Positions 56,438-64,000 of a stretch of DNA of 64,000 nt are shown piece after piece. The notes beneath the pieces were generated by a model, which was not told the DNA's origin, ran no database searches, and saw nothing but the letters and a program-made list of their open reading frames with translations. The stretch comes from Nelumbo lutea (lineage: Eukaryota; Streptophyta; Magnoliopsida; Proteales; Nelumbonaceae). Every line of letters starts with the position of its first letter. Within the stretch, counting starts at the first letter, position 1. The stretch spans positions 65,777,655 through 65,841,654 of the forward strand of contig JAKGHH010000005.1 of assembly GCA_022828595.1 (NCBI GenBank), given 5' to 3'. A program made the translations under genes and the position numbers.

Positions 56438-56983
56438 GGGTCCGTTTGATTCAAAGAAACAGGGGTTTGAAATTGGGGTTTAGAATCAAAATCGGAATGA
56501 TCAATTGTTTGGTTGAGTGGAATTGAAATTCTTTTTCTCCATTTGAGAAAATGGCCGTTCTCTCTCTTCCCTTTGGAATGAAGGTTAGGTTTTAGAATGC
56601 TTGGGCAGGGACAGGCATTTATTTATTTTTGAGAAATAAGTGTGAAATAAGTGTTTATTCTTAGAATAAATACTTATTTGGGAATCTCAAATTTGAGACT
56701 TATTTTTAAGTGTTTATTTCCTTTCTGATGATCTTAGCCCACCATATCATTTTAAAAATACCTATATTATCCTATTTAAAATAGTGCTTTTTACCAAATG
56801 ATTATAAATGTTTATTCTAATAAATACTTATTTTTCAAATAAGCATTCTAAACTTGGTCAAAATCCCATTTCAGTTAATTCCTATTATCATTCATTTATC
56901 AACCAAACAAACTTATGAGAATAGACCATTTTGATTTTAATTCTAATTCTAATTTCAATTCAAATAATGAAGCAAACGGACCC
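56438..56983. mobile_element. TIR element GGGTCCGTTTG with TGA target duplication, carrying a nested repeat
   Basis: Left GGGTCCGTTTGATTC and right AAGCAAACGGACCC share a perfect 11-bp inverted terminus; TGA flanks both ends (56435-56437 and 56984-56986), a 3-bp duplication as for Harbinger-type elements. The second layer, AATCAAAATCGGAATGATCA near the left and GACCATTTTGATTTTAATTC near the right, also pairs. Inside, 56608-56865 resembles the AATAAGTATT element of 17491-17917. Confidence 0.85.
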
Positions 56984-59684
56984 TGAGCTCTGACCCGCAA
57001 TTGAAGGGTTGATGGTCCTTCAATTCAGGGGAAAAAATCCCTACAGACAGGGACCGAGTAGGAAATCATTAATCATTCCCGTGTTTCCCACTTCTGTGTT
57101 ATTGGAATGTGGGCATAAACATTTAATTAAAGTGAAATGGGGCTCTATGTAAATATAAATAAAACTTTTCCTGGGTGGTGATGATAAGTTTGAATAATAA
57201 TAATAAAGAAAAAGGGGATGATAAATTAACAAACAGAATACAACCAAAAAGCCGGCATATTTTTCCTACGCACAACATCATTACTTTCATTGACTTGAAC
57301 CAATTTGTACTTATCTCTCTTTATATAAATCTACTTAACACGCCTTACCACTTAATTATTTTAGTTTTGTTTTCAGTTCTATTATCATGAGGGTACCTAC
57401 CAGGTGGAACTTCTCTGCTATTGTTATTCTTTTCCCAGGACCAATCTATTAGCTTTCTTTCATCAAACTAATTCACAATTAACTTATTTTGGTCGATGCA
57501 TGGTTTGCCACAAATCCCCTTTTGCAATATCTGGATTAGATTAGACCAAAAGCATTGATTTAATTAAATAATGTCAAGTTAGTCACACCCAAAAGCCAAG
57601 AGGTCAATACACAGAGAAAGAGACCCAAATAAAAAGGACTTTAGCACAAAACATAAAGAGGATTTTTTGTTAATGCAAGGGATCAGGGCTCTGTTAAACC
57701 CCTGTTTATCTTTCTGTCTTCTCACATCGAACAGGTTTGCATTGACAAAAGCAACTCATTGATTAATCAAATACATACATATGATGTGCCTTATCTCCAC
57801 CTGATTGGTTAGAGAACTTTCTAAACTGAACTACCATACAAGTTTCTTTAGATCACACCACACATCTGGAATATTATGTGGGACCCACCTGTACTGACCG
57901 TTGGGAATCTACCCAAAATGGTGTAATGTTCCAGATGTGATTTAAGGTGCTTCTCTAAGAAAGCAAAATTGCATCACCAAATGATGCTCATAACTCATTC
58001 AACAAGGAAATATGCCTCTTAAATGAGTTTGCTTGGGGTTTTCTACTTTTCCCCATATATGAATGTTGTGGAAGGACTGAAACATCCACCAAGCTAGAGG
58101 AGCTGTGGATCGGTCAATTCTCAATCCTAGCTCCACTTCATGTCAGCTTTACACACCAGACACCACCTCCGCTTAATAATTCTTCCCAGTAGGATTGATT
58201 TGCAAATTACCATTTACCACCTAAAGCTTTTGGGCCCCCAAGACCCCAATCACCTTGCCACTAAAAAGATTACTGATCCTTTGATACACTCTTCACTAAA
58301 TGGACCAATTAAAAGAACTGCTCCCATTCTAACAAAGTGAAAAGAAAACTGTTTTTATATACCAAAACTTTGGTTAGGGTGCAAATTTGGAGCCGGATTT
58401 GTACTTGCAATTATTTAAATTTATAAAATAAGTTCTCTTTGAATCTTGATGTGAGGTTAGCTAGGACCAGAGCCCATGAAACAAAAGTTACAACCCTTAG
58501 GTCCCAATCGTTAATGTACTAGAGGGGTATGACTTCTACTTGCAAATCCGTGCTGGAAAGCGCAAGATGTGTTGGTATAGGCAAGGTAACAGAGATGGGC
58601 CCTCCATGGAATCCAATTAGGGGTATGTCTTCCTTTGAGGGATGCCACAGGATTCGAACATTTCACCTCAGGGATGGAAAGGACTGAGCTATCATGCTGT
58701 ATCCATTACAAAAACTGTTGAAAGGGAGATTTTAGCAGTAACTACACTCTTCCAACATGGGTCCCAGATTGAAAAGGTTCCAATCTGAGGGTTCTAGGCT
58801 TGAAAAAACTCCTACCACTCTTCTAAGGAGAAGAGCCCAAGTGTTATTACTTATTACAATCAATGAATTGATTATTCTTTTTCTTTTGCTTTATTCAATA
58901 ACAACTCTGCATGGGAGATTCGGATGCATTACAATGTCTATATTGAATCTCGTATTTGTTACATAAACTATTATTTCAAGTCTTTAACATATTCTATCAA
59001 AGCTTAATTGTCTATTTCTTTTATTCCCTTATCATGAGAGCCATAACATCTTCCCATTATATACTTGTTACCTTTCTTTCACCTTTTTCTATTATTTTTC
59101 TCACTTGTTATTATGGTGTTGTGGGGTCGAGTACCGGCTTTGTGAATGTATAAGTCAATGAATACTTATTCATTTGAGTGTTTTCTTCTTCAACTTTTCG
59201 AGAGAGAGAGAGAGAGGGGGGTTCCCATCCCTCCAGCCACCTTCATTGAGAATAAAAGTGACTCCACATCTCATACTTGAAGGTTGACAGAGAAAAAAAA
59301 GTAATTCAGAAAGACACTGTTTGGTGAAAGTGAAATATGTTGAACCAAAGAGAAAGTAATTTGTAAAAGACAAAATGAGGAAAGGGAAATCCCATATTTT
59401 AATTCCGATAACCAGTCATTTCTAAAGTTCCACCCTGAAATGTGGAATCCCACTTAATGCAAGGTTGGAAAGTTTTAAAAGAGTAGTACACCAATCAATT
59501 TCAATTCTGAAATTGATAAAGAGAATCATCATCTTTAAATGAGTTGGGAGTTGGGATTTGGGATCATCTCCCAAATCTCACCAGCCTTACAGCATGCTTC
59601 CCTTTAACCACCAGACGCGCTGTTTTGTCACTTTCCTGGGTTTCATGCAAAAGGAGAAGTGCACAAGCAGGCATCATTCACTGA
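56984..59684. other. intergenic; no gene recognised
   Basis: A short inverted pair CACATCTGGAA/TTCCAGATGTG lies at 57862-57942. A (GA) run is at 59201-59218. No protein family recognised in any frame. Confidence 0.4.
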
Positions 59685-59787
59685 GGCTCAGTTTGAAAGT
59701 ATACAAAATAGAGTGGAAATCCATGTATTTCGTATTATTTAGTATGCATTTGCAATGTACATATTTGTACTCTTTCTAAACTGAGCC
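59685..59787. mobile_element. GGCTCAG Tourist-like MITE, TGA target duplication
   Basis: GGCTCAGTTTGAAAGTATAC at the left and TACTCTTTCTAAACTGAGCC at the right; TGA flanks on both sides (59682-59684, 59788-59790). 103 bp. The core is diverged from the copies at 46495 and 60872. Confidence 0.88.
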
Positions 59788-59805
59788 TGAGTCACTGCAT
59801 CAAAT

Positions 59806-60152
59806 AGGGCTGTCAATGGATCTGATATTGGTCCAATCTGATCTAATTCAAGATGAATTCGTTATAGATGGAACAGGTCCGATCCAATCTAATGAATACT
59901 TTTGACCATTCTCTACCGATCCAATCCAGTCAACTTGATTAAAAAGCTGGTCCATTGACACTTATTCTTGTCTTCTTCCAATGGATTGGATATTGGTTCA
60001 ATCCTACCCAGTTTAATATAAATCCATTAATAATGGGCCAGGTCTAATCCAATCCAATGAATACTAGTCCAATTGAATATGTCTTACTGGTTCAAATTGA
60101 TTTTGATTCAAATGGAGTCCAACCCAAATTGGATCCATTGGCACGCCCTAAC
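59806..60152. mobile_element. TIR-like element, GGTGTCAATGGATCC family
   Basis: AGGGCTGTCAATGGATCTGA at the left and TTGGATCCATTGGCACGCCCT at the right are inverted partners. Interior GACCAGGTCTAATCCAATCC-type wording; GTTATAGATGGAACAGGTCC is also found in the copy at 62146. Confidence 0.75.
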
Positions 60153-60285
60153 AGGAAACCCCAACCAATAAGCACTCAGCAATGGCCATGCTAGTGGTAC
60201 GGTAAGGCTGTGTTTGGTTTGAAGGCACTTGAACACTCACAACTCACAAATATACATACCTTTTCTTTTGCCTAGTAGTGATCAG

Positions 60286-60400
60286 TAAGGCTGTGTTTGG
60301 TTTGAAGGAAAAAGTAGAGAAAGGAAATGAAATGTAGGGAAATCTTTACAAACCTTGTATAGGTTTCTCTGCCTTTTCCTTCAAACCAAACATAACCTAA
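60286..60400. repeat. hairpin MITE, TAAGGCTGTGTTTGG family
   Basis: TAAGGCTGTGTTTGGTTTGA and TCAAACCAAACATAACCTAA are inverted partners around GGGAAATCTTTACAAACC. A related copy lies at 62927-63031, and a third left end at about 60204. Confidence 0.8.
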
Positions 60401-60871
60401 ATGAATTGTAGCGGTTGCTTTGTGCCAACCACCTTTTATTCAGACCATGCAAAGAATAATGAAGGGTGATCAACAGCTGAAATGGCTGAACTGAATAACT
60501 TGTTTTATTTGTCTTTTAGTCTCCGTTCGTTTACCGCTACCTTGGCATGAGAAAGTTGGTCAATATGTTCACGGAAAATATATATTCCTTTGGATAAATA
60601 TTTTGACCATTTATCTGAGAAAATCTTACCCACCTCACAGGTGGATAAGTTGCTTTCCCATTGTGAAGAGTAATAGAGTGACTTTTATTCAAACAAAAAT
60701 AACTTGATAAAACACTTACCTAGGTAACTTTCAACAAAAAAACATCGGTAAATAAATATACCTAGTTAAAATTTTACCTATTTACTTAGATAATTCTTTC
60801 TTGGAAAACACTTATCCAGAAAAGTGAATTTATCTAGGTAAGTAAGATAGTGGTAAACAAATGGGGCCTTA
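60401..60871. repeat. intergenic; TIR-like segment about 60520-60870
   Basis: TTCGTTTACCGCTACCTTGG at 60529 and AGATAGTGGTAAACAAATGG at 60846 are inverted partners, so this is probably another small TIR element ending beside the MITE at 60872. No gene. Confidence 0.5.
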
Positions 60872-60969
60872 GGCTCAGTTTGTAAGGAACACAAATACAA
60901 ATATGTAGGGTGCAAAATCTTGTATTTGTACTGTACACATTTGTATCTCTATTCTTTCCAAACTGAGCC
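60872..60969. mobile_element. GGCTCAG Tourist-like MITE
   Basis: GGCTCAGTTTGTAAGGAACA and TATTCTTTCCAAACTGAGCC are inverted partners. TTA precedes the left end; the right flank is GGT, so the duplication is lost. 98 bp. Confidence 0.85.
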
Positions 60970-62145
60970 GGTAAAATGTTGAAATAATTAACTATTAAAT
61001 ACTATAGTAATTAACACAACTTAAGGTTTAGGCGTTTAGCCATCAAGGAGCTTATTACATCTTAATAACTTCTATTCACTAAAAGACAAAGTAATAAGTG
61101 ATTCAGTTCAATAATTTTAGTTGTTATAAAATGGCCCTTCAGTACAGGGGTGGAGCCAAAAGTATATTGGGGGGCGAGTCCCAAAGCTTAAACTAAAATG
61201 TAAAGGATCACTCTCTAAAGCTCTCAAAATTAAAGAAAAAAAGATGTTTATTTTTTTAAACATATATAATATATCCAAACAGACCAAACCTTATAAAGCC
61301 ATGTTTCCCAAACCCTATTTCTTTTTTTTTTTATTTTAATAAGTGTTTCCAAACCCTATTTCTACTTCCTATCTTATTTTTTTTTTTTCAACTTGGCCCC
61401 TCAAAAAAAAAATTATTGGCTCTGCCAATGCTTTAGACCAATGATTAAAATATCGATATGATATATCTATTATCAAGTGTATCATATGAATAGCACCCAA
61501 ATATACTTGGATACATTCATTCATACATGATTTTCTTAGAACATTTAAAATAACCCAGGAGTATACCAATTTGTCTCCAATAATTATAAACTAAAAAAAG
61601 GCAAAAATTATTTTAAAAAGTTTATGCATCATATAAACGTTTTAATCCTTGCCTTAGAGAAGTATTTTTCTCAAAAAGTCCTTAATTATAAGTAACCAGT
61701 CAATCAGGTAATTTGGTGAGAGGAGGTATGGGTGCGTGCAGAGTTGGACCCGACTCGTTGACCACAGGACACTCATCTGGGTATGTCTGGAATAGATAAA
61801 GATATCTTGCCAATTTGCAATCCTCAATACATTCGCTTTCTTCCCTACAACTACACTAAGGTCATCCCCTTCCCTTATTACAGGAAATGAAACTCCGATA
61901 TGTTACGGGTCCAGGATTGAATCAAGGGACAAGGACCACAAGATGAGGGAAAGTGTTAAAATGTATTCCAATCTGACAACAGAAATCTGCCAAAAGGGAA
62001 AAACAAGATTTTCGGAAGAGACAAAAGTCAAGAAAGGTACAAATTTTGAAAAAAAAATTAAAAAACACAAACCCTGATTTTTTATTCACGTCCCTGCGTG
62101 AAGGAACGTTTTTTCCAGTACGTAAATCCAATGTCAAAACTCAAG
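60970..62145. repeat. intergenic; TIR-like segment about 61150-61432
   Basis: GGGGTGGAGCCAAAAGTATA at 61147 and AATTATTGGCTCTGCCAAT at 61411-61429 are inverted partners around T-rich and A-rich runs, another probable MITE. No gene in the rest. Confidence 0.5.
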
Positions 62146-62436
62146 ACCGGATATTGGTCCAATCTGATCTAATTCATTACAGATGGAACAGGTTCAATTA
62201 AATCCAATGAATACTTTTGACTATTTTCTACCGACCCAATCTGGTCAGCTTGGTTTCAAAGTTGGTTCATTGACACCTATACTCGTCTTCTGCCATGCTA
62301 AGTTCAACATAAGTTCATTAATAATGGGCCAGGTCTAATCCAATCCAATAAATATCAGTCCGTCCGTTCAATCAGTTTAAATTGATTTTGATTCAAATGG
62401 AGTCCAACCCAAATTCGACACATTAACACCCCCAGG
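62146..62436. mobile_element. TIR-like element, GGTGTCAATGGATCC family
   Basis: GATATTGGTCCAATCTGATC at the left, ACATTAACACCCCCAGG at the right. Close in wording to the copy at 59806, including the sequence after it (AACCAATAAGCACT), so the duplicated unit is larger than the element. Confidence 0.65.
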
Positions 62437-62522
62437 AAAGCCCCAACCAATAAGCACTTAGCACTGGCCATGTTGGTGGCACGGTATCATAGAGGATCTA
62501 AGATAGTTGAACACTCACAAAT

Positions 62523-62852
62523 AGGGGTGGATTCAAGCTGAGTCGAGCCAAATAGTACCAGGTTTGAGTTTGGCTCAAGTTCGAGCTCGTGCTCGGTTCG
62601 AACCAAAATCTTGAGCTTGAGCTTGAGCTTGACTCAGCTCATTTTATATTTTATTATAAAAATATTTAGAAAAAAATATTTTATAAAAATAAAAAATATT
62701 TTATATTTTAAAAAAAAATAAGAATTATAATATATTTATTATATATATATATATATTCGAGCTGGCTCGCGAGCCAAGCTCTAGTAGGCTCAAGCTTGGC
62801 TGAAACCGAGCTCAAGCGGCTTGTGAAAATCTCAGCTCGTTGCCACCCCTAC
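62523..62852. mobile_element. TIR-like element AGGGGTGG ... CCACCCCT with AT core
   Basis: ATAGGGGTGGATTCAAGCTG at the left and CTCGTTGCCACCCCTAC at the right; repeated GAGCTTGAGCTTGAGCTTGA near 62611-62632 and its inverted form CTCAAGCTTGGC. Core 62640-62755 is A/T only. Confidence 0.65.
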
Positions 62853-62926
62853 TCACAAATAAACAAAGTTAAATAAGATTGTATTAAAGGTACCTAGTAC
62901 CATTTTTTTTGCCTATTAGTGATTAG

Positions 62927-63031
62927 TAAGGTTATGTTTTGTTTGAAGGAAAAAGTAAGGAAATGAAAGGAAAGTTAGGGAAATCTTTACAAACCGTGTA
63001 TAGGTTTTCCTACATTTCCTTCAAACATAAG
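62927..63031. repeat. hairpin MITE, TAAGGTTATGTTTTG copy
   Basis: Near copy of 60286-60400 (shares GAAGGAAAAAGTA and GGGAAATCTTTACAAACC) with inverted ends TTTGTTTGAAGGAAA and TTTCCTTCAAACATAA. Confidence 0.75.
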
Positions 63032-63140
63032 GCTATGTTTGGTTTGTGGGAAGATTTTGGTGGGATGGAAAAGGATGAGATAGGATGGGATAGGAAAGGG
63101 AAAATGGGTAAAAAAATTTTATGTTCCATTTTTTGGTTGT

Positions 63141-63721
63141 TGATGGTGAACGTTGGTCTGCTTATGTGGTTGGTCGAACTACAAGAAAACACAACTAGAG
63201 GACTCTGGTGCTTTATCCAATGTGGACACTCTGATGCTTAAGTTAGTGAAGAATGATTGCGAGCTTGATAGCTTAGAGAGTAAAGAGACTAGAGAGCTAA
63301 TATCGCGCGTACCTTGTAAAGTTGGAGTTGAGGCCTTTATATAGGCGAGCTACCATAGGCATCCGAGATCCCCGACCTGTGTTACCTGGAGTCCATTTCG
63401 CACTCGAAGATGGACCTCGTGTAAACTGATAAGTCTTATTGAGTTCGTTTGATTCAAGCAGGATAAGGATAAGGCTTGCAGATGTGTGGCGTGATCCTAG
63501 AAAGGTCGGAGACAACTGGCTAGCTCCTAGAAGTGGGATACGTGGCACCTCGGCAGGTCGGGTCACCACAGGTTGCTCGGACCTTGGTCTTGGCTGAGGT
63601 GCCCAAGGTACCCGAGTTGAACTAGCTTGCCGAGGTGACTGAAAATGTTGAATTGTCGTCTAGTCATCAAGTTGTTCCACATGTCCTCAGGCTAATAGGT
63701 CGGGCTAAATTATGCCTCGTC
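63141..63721 (+). mobile_element. LTR remnant (family of 37469-38176)
   Basis: Ends GGTCGGGCTAAATTATGCCTC then GTCA, matching the 38176 end; carries ACTCTGATGCTTAAGTTAGTG, GAGAGCTAATATCGCGCGTA, CTTTATATAGGCGAGC (TATA region) and ACTAGCTTGCCGAGGT. Start near 63141 is approximate. Confidence 0.7.
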
Positions 63722-64000
63722 AATTATAAGTGAGAAAATCAACACGAGTAGCAATTATTAATTAATTAATTAATTAATAATATATTTACTATTTTATATT
63801 TTGCTATTATTAATTATAAATTATTAATATTTTGATGAAATCATTTTATAATTAATTAATATTGACAATTATCTAATTGACTATTAACTTAAAAATATTT
63901 TATTAATATTTACTATGAATTAATTAATATATTTATTTTTATTAATAATTATTTTTTATTATATAACATTTTTATTGTTTAACTGATTTTATTGAATAAT
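63722..64000. repeat. AT-rich block following the LTR remnant
   Basis: Almost pure A/T with repeated TTAATTAATTAATTAAT words, running off the window. It may be non-coding interior of an LTR element whose left LTR is 63141-63721; this is inference. Confidence 0.45.

Noticed and set aside
1..64000. CRISPR arrays, operons, phage or bacterial elements
   Set aside because: None seen; the window is plant nuclear DNA with introns and plant transposons.

Overview
The window reads as nuclear DNA of a flowering plant, most likely a dicot in the broad sense; I cannot place it more narrowly from sequence alone. The reasons are plant-only gene families (a miR171-targeted GRAS factor, an INDETERMINATE-domain zinc-finger gene, a vicilin-like cupin, a CYP72-clan P450, an HVA22-like gene, a 3-ketoacyl-CoA synthase fragment), GT-AG introns, AT-rich intergenic DNA and a dense load of small inverted-repeat transposons. 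There are no operons; each gene is its own unit, and the neighbours are not a pathway.

Layout. 1-2162: LINE 3' end (+), then the first three coding exons of an HVA22-like protein k gene (-) that runs off the left edge. 2.2-15.3 kb: no intact gene; repeats, tandem duplications, microsatellites, and a 5'-truncated ketoacyl-CoA synthase pseudogene near 6.2-6.6 kb (-). 15.3-17.0 kb: an intact intronless HAM/SCL6-type GRAS gene (-) carrying a full-length miR171 target site. 17-29 kb: repeats, including foldback elements, LTR remnants and about 1 kb of extremely AT-rich DNA. 29.5-32.7 kb: five-exon vicilin-like cupin gene (+) with a signal peptide and a charged tail of about 430 residues. It converges on a four-exon cytochrome P450 gene (-, 33.1-36.0 kb). 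36-48.8 kb: repeats, including a solo-LTR-like unit, a minisatellite (40.3-40.9 kb), a long near-perfect hairpin (41.5-41.8 kb) and several TIR elements. 48.8-51.3 kb: decayed LINE-type retrotransposon (-). 52.0-54.4 kb: an INDETERMINATE-domain zinc-finger gene (-) with all four exons and splice sites but two stop codons inside the zinc-finger region. 55-64 kb: no recognisable gene; many small TIR elements and an LTR remnant.

The strongest points for follow-up are a tight cluster of five apparent C-to-T/G-to-A changes, two of them nonsense, inside 42 bp of the otherwise well-kept zinc-finger gene; the 128-133 bp arm hairpin at 41.5 kb; and several small TIR families whose target-site duplications can be read directly (3-bp TNA for two families, 9-bp for another). 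I saw nothing that amounts to a wholly new biological system. Exon boundaries were deduced by reading splice sites by eye and comparing with remembered family sequence; no alignment or transcript was available.
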